Of a DNA stretch of 51,085 nt, positions 35,581 to 44,251 are shown in pieces. The notes under the pieces are model-generated. The model had not been told where the DNA came from, ran no database searches, and worked only from the letters and a program-made list of their open reading frames with translations. The DNA comes from Blautia sp. (GTDB taxonomy: Bacteria; Bacillota; Clostridia; Lachnospirales; Lachnospiraceae). Location: contig JAMPAC010000018.1 of assembly GCA_023667395.1 (NCBI GenBank), positions 1 through 51,085 on the forward strand, in the 5' to 3' direction. Every line of letters starts with the position of its first letter. Positions within the stretch are counted from its first letter, which is position 1. The position numbers and the translations under genes are program-made.

Positions 35581-36597
35581 TTATTTCCTGACGGATACGT
35601 TCTTTTTCAGTTCCTCCAACGCCTCCTTAAACCTTACGGAAGTCATACCGGGATTAGAGCGAAGCATATCCCTCTGGAAGAAATCCCTGATCCTGCCCAG
35701 CTGCTTTCTCTTCTCCACATTGACGGCGTATTCTGTTTTCAGGTCTGATAATTCCTCCCCTGCATTCTCCAGGTATTTGGACGGCCTTGACTTCGCCATA
35801 TTTTTGATGCCTGCCAGTTTTCCTTCAATATTGGTTCTCAGGTCTTCAATACGGATGGACAATCCCTCCGTAAAAGCCTCCGTTTTTGCAAGAATTCCGT
35901 CATTTCGTTCTTCTCGGCGAATCTCACGTTCCTCCCTGCGGTTCTCCCATTCCTCCTTGCGGCTTTCCCACTCTTCTTTACGGTTTTCCCATTCTTCATT
36001 CGCCATGGCAAAGATCACATCCAGCCTCTTCTGTATATGCACCAGTTCCTGCTTTGCCTGCTCCATCTTAACCAGGATATCCCGCAGGTCGATGGCCGCC
36101 TTAAAGGAAAGGGCAAAATCAACGGCAATGGCTACCGTAAGGACTACCGTTACGATGGTAAGGATCCGGTTTGGAATCAATAACATCAGTTTTTCCACCG
36201 GCACATGCACGATCTCCGTCATCAGGATGGTCAGCAGCCCCCAGGCAAGCGTTGTCTTCAGGCAGATATGACCCTGGAAATTAAACTTCTGGTTGGAATA
36301 ATCCCAATACCGGACTTTAAAGAGCGCCTCCATTGTAACACCTGTTATGTATTCCAGTATGGTAGCCCCCACACATCCCGCCAGATAGGTTAATATGACA
36401 CTGTCCTGAAAGGGCATGGACACCACCAGCATCATGATGGCCCCGCTTCCGTAAAGGGGCAGGAAAGGCCCCCGCATAAAACCCCTGTTTGTCAGTTTTC
36501 TGGTGCGAATGGACACATGTGTGGACTCAATGCACCATCCCGCAAAGCAATAAAAGTAAAAAAAGAATAACCACTGGATCACTGAATACTGATACAT
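35581..36597 (-). CDS. CmpB-like (putative ABC transporter permease) membrane protein with heptad repeats
   Basis: This 338-residue protein has four to five hydrophobic helices in its first 190 residues and matches the CmpB family (early GWCIESTHVSIRTRKLTNRG, GPFLPLYGSGA). It is followed by a cytoplasmic coiled coil with a seven-residue repeat: EEWENRK, EEWESRK, EEWENRR. The tail has more helical sequence. The permease label is historical; transport is not shown. ATG 36597 has a GGGGGAAAG site that partly lies in the repeat element upstream. Confidence 0.8.
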   Translation of the reverse strand: MYQYSVIQWLFFFYFYCFAGWCIESTHVSIRTRKLTNRGFMRGPFLPLYGSGAIMMLVVSMPFQDSVILTYLAGCVGATILEYITGVTMEALFKVRYWDYSNQKFNFQGHICLKTTLAWGLLTILMTEIVHVPVEKLMLLIPNRILTIVTVVLTVAIAVDFALSFKAAIDLRDILVKMEQAKQELVHIQKRLDVIFAMANEEWENRKEEWESRKEEWENRREEREIRREERNDGILAKTEAFTEGLSIRIEDLRTNIEGKLAGIKNMAKSRPSKYLENAGEELSDLKTEYAVNVEKRKQLGRIRDFFQRDMLRSNPGMTSVRFKEALEELKKNVSVRK

Positions 36598-36605
36598 GAC
36601 TTTCC

Positions 36606-36735
36606 CCCTATTCCAGTTCCGTCTCTTCACTTCTGCGCCCTTGGCGGGGAAGAAATTTTCATCTGCACAAAACGCATCTGAAAATTCCTTCCATGTAGCG
36701 TTCTTTGGCACATTGCGCCTCCGTTACGAGACTAC
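36606..36735. repeat. Interspersed intergenic repeat, copy A
   Basis: This stretch fills the gap between the ylmH-like and CmpB-like genes. It shares the same order of blocks with 48851-49038: CCTATTCCAGTTCC, ACTTCTGCGCCC, a GTCTGAAA-like part, CTTCCATGT, one copy of TTCTTTGGCACATTGCGCCT (36701-36720) and then GAGACT. It extends to the stop codon of the upstream gene. Confidence 0.75.
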
Positions 36736-37502
36736 CTGTATACCGCCACTTCCACCGCCAGCTTACCCTTGCGGGTTTCCCTGGGTTCCCCCACAATGCG
36801 GAATTTCCCATATCCCCTGGCATTTACGGTTTCAGACGGTCTGAGAATCCGGGAATTATTTTCACACAGCCTGCCCTCCACATAGACCTTTCCGGCGCGG
36901 AACAGGGCAAGGCTTTTCTCCCTGGACATATTATAAACCCTGGCAAGCACGGCGTCAACGCGCAGGGACTGCACCTGGATATTGACCGGCACAGGCTCCT
37001 CCTGCGGAAAGTCCGCCGGATCCTCCGTGACGGCGCACCTTACATGGGTATGTCTGACCTGTTCCAGATTTTCACAGATAAAAGGCGCCATGGAATCCAC
37101 GCAAAAAAGGCAGGCTTCTTTCTCACCTACCCTGATGTCCCCGATGGTACTCCGCTCTATCCCCAGATTCATCAACGCTCCCAGGAAATCCCTGTGGGAC
37201 AGTTCGTCCGCGAACCTGACGTTCACCGGGCTGATGCGGATACATACAATGGGAAAAGGCGTCTCATACCCCAGCTGTTCTTCCCCGCCGAAACGAACCA
37301 TTTTCCGGTCCGCATCCTCACAACCGCCGTTTAAGGTAACTCCCGCGTAGCCAAGTTCCCGTTCCATCTGGTGAAAGATATCCAGTTCACCCAGCCCCAG
37401 AAAACCGGTAAAGGTGTATATCCCTTGGGAATAGGACTGCGCCGCCAGATCCCGGAGCCGATTCTTCAGTTGCTGTATTTCCTTTTCATTCTCCTGCGCC
37501 AT
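36732..37502 (-). CDS. YlmH-type S4-domain RNA-binding protein
   Basis: This 256-residue protein has the YlmH layout: an N-terminal helical part, a middle RRM-like domain (about 55-140, GGEEQLGYETPFPIVCIRIS, HRDFLGALMNLGIERSTIGD) and a C-terminal S4 domain (about 175-250, RVDAVLARVYNMSREKSLALFRAGKVYVEG). YlmH proteins bind rRNA; Bacillus YlmH takes part in ribosome rescue. ATG 37502 gives the family start, but the ribosome-binding site (GCAGGCAG) is weak. In Bacillus it lies near divIVA, but here not. Confidence 0.9.
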   Translation of the reverse strand: MAQENEKEIQQLKNRLRDLAAQSYSQGIYTFTGFLGLGELDIFHQMERELGYAGVTLNGGCEDADRKMVRFGGEEQLGYETPFPIVCIRISPVNVRFADELSHRDFLGALMNLGIERSTIGDIRVGEKEACLFCVDSMAPFICENLEQVRHTHVRCAVTEDPADFPQEEPVPVNIQVQSLRVDAVLARVYNMSREKSLALFRAGKVYVEGRLCENNSRILRPSETVNARGYGKFRIVGEPRETRKGKLAVEVAVYR

Positions 37503-37541
37503 AATAACTGCCTGCACTAAAGTATCACTTCACAACATTCC

Positions 37542-38474
37542 CTAACTGAAACTGATGATCTCCTCTTTGGGAGCGGTCGTCTTCACCACGCTTACCGCAT
37601 GGAGGACGGGACCCTCGCCCTGATATTCCTCGCGGTATTCCCTGGCCACGGTGGCCGTCACTTTGACCCATTCTTTCTGTTTCAGCGTTCCTGCCCCCGG
37701 ATATTCGCAGGCATAGCCCAAAAAGGCCATATCGTCGGCACAGCAGGTCATTGCCATGCGGCCGGGAACAAAGTAATCTTTCGGAAAGTTCTCCGGCTTC
37801 AACACCATGGCCACAAACTGGAGTTTCTTGCCCACATAGCGCTCCAGATGATCCATGGAATCCAGATACCAGATACCATAACCATTGTTATCCAACACGA
37901 TCGTATCCTGCGTCAGGTCATAGGGAAGATCCTCCTCGAAGATCTCGTCAATCTCTCCATTGGAATCTTCAAAAATCACGTCCGCAGAGGGATTCACCGC
38001 CTTGATATTCCTTTTGTAGGTATTCAGGTCATTGCGCACATCGTCACAGCGGTTAAATATGATCATCTCAGATTTCCGTATCATCTCCGCCAGCAGGGAA
38101 CGCATATTGGTGTAGTACATGGGAAAAGTCGAACCGTCAATGGTAGTGATCTGCTGTTCGATCTTCCAGTACCAGGGCAGCTTGACATTTTTGTAATTCC
38201 ACATGCCGTTAAACTCCACAATGATCCTTTCCGGCCTGTGTTTCTTCTCCAGTTCCGTCAGATGGGACGGGGTAAAATCCGCCTCCTCCTCGATCAGTTC
38301 TATTTCTGTCCGGCTTCTCTTTAACAATTCCTCATCGTACTCATTTTCCCCTTCCTCACAGAGGAGCAGCAAAGTCTTTCCCTTAATCTGGAAATAGGGC
38401 TGCGCCAAAGTAAAACTGATGAACTCCGTTTTTCCACTCTCCAAAAATCCGTTGATCATATATACGGGTTTCAT
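37542..38474 (-). CDS. CobW-like GTPase fused to a YcgQ-like C-terminal domain
   Basis: This 310-residue protein has an N-terminal G3E P-loop GFLESGKTEF near residue 9, and a C-terminal domain (about 215-310) with LKPENFPKDYFVPGRMAMTC and CADDMAFLGYACEYPG, which resembles the C-terminus of YcgQ/TIGR03943 proteins. Bacillus YcgR/YcgQ are linked to zinc limitation through Zur. The usual CXCC motif of CobW is absent and no His-rich loop is present. The domain join is seen in the sequence; a zinc function is inferred. It neighbours a His-rich CobW gene, 163 bases away. Confidence 0.75.
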   Translation of the reverse strand: MKPVYMINGFLESGKTEFISFTLAQPYFQIKGKTLLLLCEEGENEYDEELLKRSRTEIELIEEEADFTPSHLTELEKKHRPERIIVEFNGMWNYKNVKLPWYWKIEQQITTIDGSTFPMYYTNMRSLLAEMIRKSEMIIFNRCDDVRNDLNTYKRNIKAVNPSADVIFEDSNGEIDEIFEEDLPYDLTQDTIVLDNNGYGIWYLDSMDHLERYVGKKLQFVAMVLKPENFPKDYFVPGRMAMTCCADDMAFLGYACEYPGAGTLKQKEWVKVTATVAREYREEYQGEGPVLHAVSVVKTTAPKEEIISFS

Positions 38475-38637
38475 GTTGTGCCGCCTTTCTTATCTGTCAA
38501 GCAATAACGGTTCTGCCCTGCATTCATAAAAACGCCTGCTTCGCGTCCGTCGCCCCTTTATGGTTCGTCCGTTATTTCATGGCTGAACTGTTATATGAAA
38601 CATTTTACGCTGTGTTAACTGCTTTGCAACAGGCTGT

Positions 38638-39855
38638 CTACACATGAAACAGTTCAGCGAGTTTCTCCTCTTTTAATTCAGAACCGATGACACAGATTTT
38701 GCCTGTCACCTCGGGTTTGCCGCTTCTGATCTCATGCTCTTCAGGAACATAGTCATAGTAGATCCATGTACCGTCCTCCGCAGGCACCATTCCTTTCGCC
38801 CGGAGCACTGCGCCGTATTCGCCGCTGTCCAGGGCGGTCAGGATGCTCTCGATCTTCTCCTGTGTATAAACGGTGGGCGTCTCCATGCCCCAGCTGGTAA
38901 ATATTTCATCCGCATGATGGTGATGATGATGGTCATGATCATGGTGATGCCCATGCTCCTCGTGGTCATGGCAGTGCTCATGCTCCTCATGGTCATGGTG
39001 ATGCTCGTGATCCTCATGGTCATGGTGATGCTCGTGATCCCCATGGTCATGGTGGTGCTCATGCTCCTCGTGGTCATGGTGGTGCTCATGCTCCTCATGG
39101 TCATGGTGGTGCTCATGCTCTCCCTCATGGTGATGTCCGCCGCATACGGGACAAACCTCATCCTCCCCGTCATGATGATGCCCATGATCATGGTCGTGGT
39201 GGTGTTCATGCTCCTCATGCGCATGCTCCAGCATCTCTTTCATCATCTCCTCCAGGGTATCCGCGCCCTCGATGGTCTCCAGCACGGCTGCACCCTCCAG
39301 CTGATCCAGCGGGGTGGTGATGATGGTCGCCTTTGCATTATGCTCACGGATCAGATCCACGCACTGCTGCAGTTTGTCACCGGTCACCTTGTCGGTGCGG
39401 CTCAGCATGATCGTGCCCGCATACTCTATCTGATTGATAAAAAATTCGCCGAAATTCTTAATATACATTTTTGCCTTGGAAGCGTCCACCACTGCAACAG
39501 CGCTGTTGACCTGCACATCCAGGTCAGCCGCCACGTTCTCCACCGCCCGCAGCACGTCGGAAAGCTTGCCCACGCCGGAGGGCTCGATGAGGATACGTTC
39601 GGGGGCATAGGTATCGATCACTTCCCGTAAGGATGTGCCAAAATCTCCCACCAGGGAACAGCAGATACACCCTGAATTCATCTCCTTGATCTCAATGCCC
39701 GCCTCTTTTAAAAAGCCGCCGTCAATACCGATCTCGCCGAACTCATTCTCGATCAGCACCGTCTTGCTGCCGTCCAGGGCCTCCTTTAGCAGCTTCTTGA
39801 TGAGCGTGGTCTTTCCCGCTCCCAGAAATCCTGAAAAAACATCTATCTTTGTCAT
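38638..39855 (-). CDS. His-rich CobW/ZNG1-type GTPase metallochaperone
   Basis: This 405-residue G3E GTPase has a P-loop GFLGAGKTTL near residue 9, the CICC metal-binding motif near residue 64, and a roughly 110-residue insert (about 212-322) with about 54 histidines: nine-residue units such as EEHEHHHDH, plus CPVC. A CobW C-terminal domain follows. Such proteins pass zinc or another metal to client enzymes in GTP-dependent fashion; His-rich inserts store or sense metal. The DNA in the repeat (about 38910-39220) has a 27-base period and can slip. GGAGG precedes the ATG. Confidence 0.88.
   Translation of the reverse strand: MTKIDVFSGFLGAGKTTLIKKLLKEALDGSKTVLIENEFGEIGIDGGFLKEAGIEIKEMNSGCICCSLVGDFGTSLREVIDTYAPERILIEPSGVGKLSDVLRAVENVAADLDVQVNSAVAVVDASKAKMYIKNFGEFFINQIEYAGTIMLSRTDKVTGDKLQQCVDLIREHNAKATIITTPLDQLEGAAVLETIEGADTLEEMMKEMLEHAHEEHEHHHDHDHGHHHDGEDEVCPVCGGHHHEGEHEHHHDHEEHEHHHDHEEHEHHHDHGDHEHHHDHEDHEHHHDHEEHEHCHDHEEHGHHHDHDHHHHHHADEIFTSWGMETPTVYTQEKIESILTALDSGEYGAVLRAKGMVPAEDGTWIYYDYVPEEHEIRSGKPEVTGKICVIGSELKEEKLAELFHV
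38910..39220 (-). repeat. 27-base tandem repeat encoding His-rich units
   Basis: Repeated CATGGTCATGGTGGTGCTCA-like units inside the CobW gene. Seven or so copies with small changes code for the DHEHHHDH-type units. Confidence 0.8.
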
Positions 39856-40000
39856 GTTCCATTCCTCCTGTTCTTTATTTCATTGCTATTTTCCACCTTT
39901 CACGGCGTTTTGTCAAGAAAGGCCGCGAATCTTTCCACCAGGTCGGGGCAAACACGGAACCTGCATGACCAGGCATTTCGGTTATGCTTTGATCCCTCTC

Positions 40001-40035
40001 AAAAAAAGACTATCCGCGACAGGGATTCCTGCCGC
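40001..40035 (-). terminator. Intrinsic terminator of rnpB
   Basis: On the minus strand, GCGGCAGG and CCTGTCGC pair (one G-T), with TTTTTTT about 9 bases after. It lies 40 bases downstream of the rnpB 3' end. Confidence 0.65.
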
Positions 40036-40073
40036 AAACAATCTTTTACTCCCGCGGGCGGGGTGTTGGCTTC

Positions 40074-40494
40074 GTATGTAAGCAAGACGATAAGCCGGGT
40101 TATGTCGTTGGATGATCATCTATCTGGCACGGCTGTCGCCAGCCGCGTCAAGCGACCTACCTGAAAGCAGGCCGGGCAAGCCTGTAGCTTTCTGTTTGGT
40201 CTTGCTTCGGATGGGGTTTACATGGCTCTGCCCGTTACCGGACAGACGGTAGTCTCTTACACTGCCTTTCCACCCTAACCAACCTGTATGCGGAATCCGC
40301 ATACAGCTGAAAGAACCGGCAAAGCCGCTTCTTCCATTCCCTGGGGAACTGGCGGTATATTTCTGTTGCACTGGCCTTGGAGTCGCCTCCACCGGACGTT
40401 ATCCGGCATCCTGCCCTGTGAAGCCCGGACTTTCCTCACCTGCCCGGCTCTCTGCGCAGCCGGGCAGCCGCGATCATCTGTCTTACTTACATAC
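40074..40494 (-). ncRNA. rnpB: RNase P RNA
   Basis: The minus strand has the known RNase P RNA landmarks: GAGGAAAGTCCGGGCTTCAC, AGGGCAGGATGCCGGATAAC, CCAGTGCAACAGAAATATAC, a TAGGGTGGAAAGGCAGTGTA segment and the 3' AACCCGGCTTATCG. The P1 ends pair (GTATGTAAG near 40494 with CTTACATAC near 40074). The length of about 420 bases is usual. It is the catalytic RNA for tRNA 5' maturation. A promoter precedes it. Confidence 0.95.
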
Positions 40495-40496
40495 AG

Positions 40497-40525
40497 ATTA
40501 TAGCCCAAAAAATATTGCTTTACAA
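40497..40525 (-). promoter_or_regulatory. Promoter of rnpB
   Basis: On the minus strand, TTGTAA and TATAAT are 17 bases apart; the -10 box ends a few bases before the RNA. Confidence 0.8.
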
Positions 40526-40541
40526 CCCCTTCTGCCGGATT

Positions 40542-42197
40542 TCATACGTTAAAGCAGCTGCCGCCCACAAATTCCCTGCAGATGGAATTATTGGGCAGAT
40601 CCTCGCTGGGCATCCCCAGAAAATAATTCAGGAACTTCAAAAGCCTCTTGGCCTCATAATATTCCGGATCCCCCTTGGGAATCTGGAACAGCAGCGGCTC
40701 GGCAAAGGTCTTCATCACTGCCAGTTCATAGATCTGGGCGGAATTGAACATGGCGTCCGCATCCTCCTGGAAAGGAAAGATGTTCTCCTCCTCCCCCCTG
40801 CGCACGGAGGACCACATGGCGATGGTGCCCTGTGCCGCCGTCCCCCTGGTGCGGGCATCCCTGATCATCCGGCGCAGCAGCCTGCCGTCCGTGGTGGGGA
40901 TACGGTTGTGGGCGTCTATGTTCAGGGTGGTCAGCGCGCTGATGTAAACCTTGTATTTGCTCTCCTCGGGCAGCGCGTAGGACATCTTCTCGTTCAAGCC
41001 ATGGATCCCCTCGATCACCAGGATATCATCCTCCCCCAGCCGTTTGAAGTTCCCCCGGTACTCCCGTTTTCCCGTCTTGAAATTAAATTCGGGAAGTTCC
41101 ACTTCCTCTCCTTTCAGCAGTTTTATCATATCCTCGTTGAACTGCTTCACGTCGATGGCTTCCAGACACTCGAAATTATACCTGCCGTTCTCGTCCTTAG
41201 GGGTCTTCTCCCTGTCCACGAAATAATTGTCCAGCGCAATGGGATGGGGCGTTTTGCCCAGCGTGCGCAGCTGGATGGAAAGCCTGTGGGAGAAGCTGGT
41301 CTTGCCGGAGGAAGAGGGACCGGCGATCATGACAAACTTTACATTGCCCCTGTCCGTGATATTCTTCGCGATCTCCGCGATCTTACGCTCCTGCTCCGCC
41401 TCCTGGATCAGCAGGATATCGCTCATGGAACCGCTGCATATCTGATCGTTCAGGTCGCCCACCGTCTCGATCCCGATCTTCTTTCCCCACTCCGTGGAAC
41501 TCTTCATGGTCTGGAACAGCTTCCTCTGCTCCTTAAAGGGCTCCACCGCCGTGGGATTCTTACGGGTGGGCAAAAGCATCATGAATCCCTCGTCATAGGC
41601 GATCACGTCAAACCATTTCACATATCCCGCATGGGGCAGCATGTATCCGTAATAGTAATCATAATAACCCTGTATCTCGTAAATATTCACGGAAGAACTC
41701 ATGCGGTAACGGAACAGCTTCTCCTTGTCCTTCATTCCGTGGGTCTTAAAAAGTTCCATGGCCTCGTCCAGCGGATAGGAGCGTTTTTTAAAAAGAGCCC
41801 CCTCCGCCACAAGCTGCTCCATGCGCGCTTTCACCCTGGAAGCGTTCTCCTCCGTCGCCGGGATCCTGCCGTCGGAACTGACATAATGGCCGTGCCCGAT
41901 GGCAAATTCCACCCGGGTATTCTGCGCCGCCTCCGGGCCAAACACATCATGTATCGCCTTTAGGAGCAGCATGGTTGCCGTCCTCACATAGGTCTTGTAC
42001 CCCACCGCGTCTTTCAGGGTAAAAAAGTCCACCTCGCAGTCTCTCGTCACTTTCTTGAACAGTTCCCTGATCTTCCCGTCCGCAGCCGCCACGGCAATCA
42101 GTCCGCCGTACTCCTTCTGGTATTCCTCCGCGATGGCCTCAAAAGAGGTTCCCTGTTCATACTGCTTCTTCCCCCCGTGAATCGTAACCGTTACCAT
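40542..42197 (-). CDS. Nucleoside (uridine) kinase with TGS and ThrRS-like N-domains
   Basis: This 551-residue protein combines a TGS-like domain (about 1-60), a ThrRS second additional domain-like region (about 60-230, VEFAIGHGHYVSSDG), and a PRK/uridine kinase (about 280-500) with P-loop GPSSSGKTSF, PIALDNYFVDRE and LVIEGIHGLN. Phosphorylation of a nucleoside is inferred; the tRNA-synthetase-like parts suggest that it senses or binds RNA or nucleotides. It lies directly after trmK. Confidence 0.9.
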   Translation of the reverse strand: MVTVTIHGGKKQYEQGTSFEAIAEEYQKEYGGLIAVAAADGKIRELFKKVTRDCEVDFFTLKDAVGYKTYVRTATMLLLKAIHDVFGPEAAQNTRVEFAIGHGHYVSSDGRIPATEENASRVKARMEQLVAEGALFKKRSYPLDEAMELFKTHGMKDKEKLFRYRMSSSVNIYEIQGYYDYYYGYMLPHAGYVKWFDVIAYDEGFMMLLPTRKNPTAVEPFKEQRKLFQTMKSSTEWGKKIGIETVGDLNDQICSGSMSDILLIQEAEQERKIAEIAKNITDRGNVKFVMIAGPSSSGKTSFSHRLSIQLRTLGKTPHPIALDNYFVDREKTPKDENGRYNFECLEAIDVKQFNEDMIKLLKGEEVELPEFNFKTGKREYRGNFKRLGEDDILVIEGIHGLNEKMSYALPEESKYKVYISALTTLNIDAHNRIPTTDGRLLRRMIRDARTRGTAAQGTIAMWSSVRRGEEENIFPFQEDADAMFNSAQIYELAVMKTFAEPLLFQIPKGDPEYYEAKRLLKFLNYFLGMPSEDLPNNSICREFVGGSCFNV

Positions 42198-42202
42198 ATC
42201 CT

Positions 42203-43006
42203 CTACCGTCCCTTCTCAACTATTTCAAGCGCTCTCTCCAGCTGCTTTTTCTCCAGGGCAAGTTCCCTTACCCTGGCTTCCCCCCTACTGGAATCCGTCC
42301 TGCGGATCCGTGCGATGATCGCTTCCACTGCTTCCAGACGCTTGAGCAGATACTGTCTTAACACGGGATGCCCGCCGAGAAGAAGCTGCCTGCCGTACAG
42401 ATCGTATAATTCGTTCCCTGCCCGCCCGCTGCTCTCCGCTGACAGCTTCGCGTCCGGCGCCGATGATTCTTCCGCGTCCGAAACCACCTCTGTAAACGAT
42501 TTCTGTGGCTCCCACATCCGGGTTCGTCCCTCATAAACCGCTTTCATGGCAAAATAAAACTTACCGTCCTCACACACGGCGTCTTCCTCCGTGATGCGAT
42601 ATCCTGCGTTTCTGAGAAAAATCCGAAACTCCGGTATCTCCGACTGGGGCTGTAAGATCAGTTCCCGAAAAGACCGGGACTTCTTCCCGCCCTCCGTAAT
42701 GATTTTTTCCATCAGCCTGCCCCCCATGCCCGCACATATGAGCGTCTGCGCCTCTCCCATATGATATGCGGCAAGGCCGTCCGACAGTCTGGTCTCTATG
42801 TAATCCGTCAATCCGTAAGCGGCAATATGTTCTTCCGCGCCGGAAAGGGGACCTTTCCTGACGTCCATGGCAAGGCATCCCGGACATTTCCCCGTCTGCA
42901 CCAGATAAATGGACAGGAATCCGTGATCACAACCCACATCCGCCACACGGCTGCCTGCCGTCACCAGATCCGCAAGCATCCGCATCCGCCCGGATATCGC
43001 CACCAT
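42203..43006 (-). CDS. trmK: tRNA (adenine-N1)-methyltransferase TrmK
   Basis: This protein (267 residues from this start) methylates A22 of tRNA. It has the SAM-binding motif VADVGCDHGFLSIYLVQTGK near residue 20, MDVRKGPLSGAE and CAGMGGRLM. I prefer the ATG at 43006, preceded by GGAG and 5 bases; the frame is also open to an ATG at 43096 that overlaps the rpoD stop (TGATG), which would allow coupling to rpoD. It lies between rpoD and the nucleoside kinase. Confidence 0.88.
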   Translation of the reverse strand: MVAISGRMRMLADLVTAGSRVADVGCDHGFLSIYLVQTGKCPGCLAMDVRKGPLSGAEEHIAAYGLTDYIETRLSDGLAAYHMGEAQTLICAGMGGRLMEKIITEGGKKSRSFRELILQPQSEIPEFRIFLRNAGYRITEEDAVCEDGKFYFAMKAVYEGRTRMWEPQKSFTEVVSDAEESSAPDAKLSAESSGRAGNELYDLYGRQLLLGGHPVLRQYLLKRLEAVEAIIARIRRTDSSRGEARVRELALEKKQLERALEIVEKGR

Positions 43007-43095
43007 CTTTTCTCCGCCCGCTCCCCGGATCCGGCTGTCCGGACTGCCGATGGTTTCCTGATCCCTTTCATCCGCTTTGCTTTCCAATCCCGCCA

Positions 43096-44205
43096 TCAGT
43101 CCAGGTAATCCTTCAGCTTCCGGCTGCGGCTGGGATGGCGCAGCTTACGGAGCGCTTTGGCCTCGATCTGCCTGATGCGCTCACGGGTCACGTTAAATTC
43201 TTTTCCCACCTCTTCTAAAGTGCGGGCCCTGCCGTCGTCCAGGCCGAACCGCAGGCGCAGTACTTTCTGCTCCCTCTCCGTCAGGGTGCCCAGCACTTCC
43301 ACCAGCTGCTCTTTCAGCAGCGTGAACGCCGCCGCGTCCGCAGGCACGGGCACATTGTCATCCTGGATGAAATCCCCCAGATGGCTGTCCTCCTCCTCGC
43401 CGATGGGCGTTTCCAGGGAAACAGGCTCCTGGCTGATCTTCAGGATCTCGCGGACGCGATCCACAGGCATGTTCATCTCCTCGGCAATCTCCTCCGGGGA
43501 AGGCTCCCTGCCCAGTTCCTGGAGCAGCTGCCTGCTGACGCGGATCAGCTTATTGATAGTCTCCACCATATGAACGGGGATCCGGATGGTTCTGGCCTGG
43601 TCGGCGATAGCCCTGGTGATGGCCTGACGGATCCACCAGGTAGCGTAAGTGGAAAACTTGTACCCTTTCCGGTAGTCAAACTTCTCCACCGCCTTGATCA
43701 GTCCCAGGTTGCCCTCCTGGATCAGATCCAGGAACAACATGCCCCGTCCCACGTACCGCTTGGCAATGCTGACCACCAGACGCAGGTTTGCCTCCGCAAG
43801 GCGCTTCTTGGCCTCCTGGTCGCCCAGTTCCATCCTCTTTGCCAGTTCGATCTCCTCCTCCGCGGATAAAAGGGGAACCTTGCCGATCTCTTTCAGGTAC
43901 ATGCGCACGGGATCCTCGATATTGATGCCGTCAGGAACGGAGATATCCAGATTCTCCACATCCACATCATCCTCGTCCGTAAGGATAATCTCCCCGTCAT
44001 CCACATCATCCTCGGTAATACGCAGCACATCCACGGTGTTCTGCTCCAGGATCTCCAGGATCTTCTCAAACTGCTCCTCCTCCAGGGGCATGTCCGCAAA
44101 AAACTCACTGATCTCCTGATATTCCAGAACATTTTTCTTCTTCTTGGCGAGACTGAGCAGTTCTTTCACTTTCTCGTCAAATTTTGCCTGTGTGTTTTCA
44201 TCCAT
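43096..44205 (-). CDS. rpoD: Principal RNA polymerase sigma factor RpoD (sigma-A)
   Basis: This 369-residue sigma-70 factor has a short region 1.1 rich in acidic residues ([18 protein letters not shown]), region 2 with [20 protein letters not shown] and [13 protein letters not shown], region 3, and region 4 with [19 protein letters not shown] and [20 protein letters not shown]. It directs housekeeping transcription; the promoters in this window (TTGACA/TATAAT) fit its usual specificity. It lies just after dnaG. Start ATG 44205. Confidence 0.96.
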   Translation of the reverse strand: MDENTQAKFDEKVKELLSLAKKKKNVLEYQEISEFFADMPLEEEQFEKILEILEQNTVDVLRITEDDVDDGEIILTDEDDVDVENLDISVPDGINIEDPVRMYLKEIGKVPLLSAEEEIELAKRMELGDQEAKKRLAEANLRLVVSIAKRYVGRGMLFLDLIQEGNLGLIKAVEKFDYRKGYKFSTYATWWIRQAITRAIADQARTIRIPVHMVETINKLIRVSRQLLQELGREPSPEEIAEEMNMPVDRVREILKISQEPVSLETPIGEEEDSHLGDFIQDDNVPVPADAAAFTLLKEQLVEVLGTLTEREQKVLRLRFGLDDGRARTLEEVGKEFNVTRERIRQIEAKALRKLRHPSRSRKLKDYLD

Positions 44206-44251
44206 TGTATTGGTTCCATCCTTCCTTATAAAACTGCACTTAGTCTTCACT

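Noticed and set aside
38910-39220. Possible CRISPR array
   Set aside because: Repeats have a 27-base period without unique spacers and code for His-rich protein units.
38734-39630. Open frame rich in Met/Val opposite the CobW gene
   Set aside because: Antisense of the His-rich repeats; ATG/GTG-rich by complement only.
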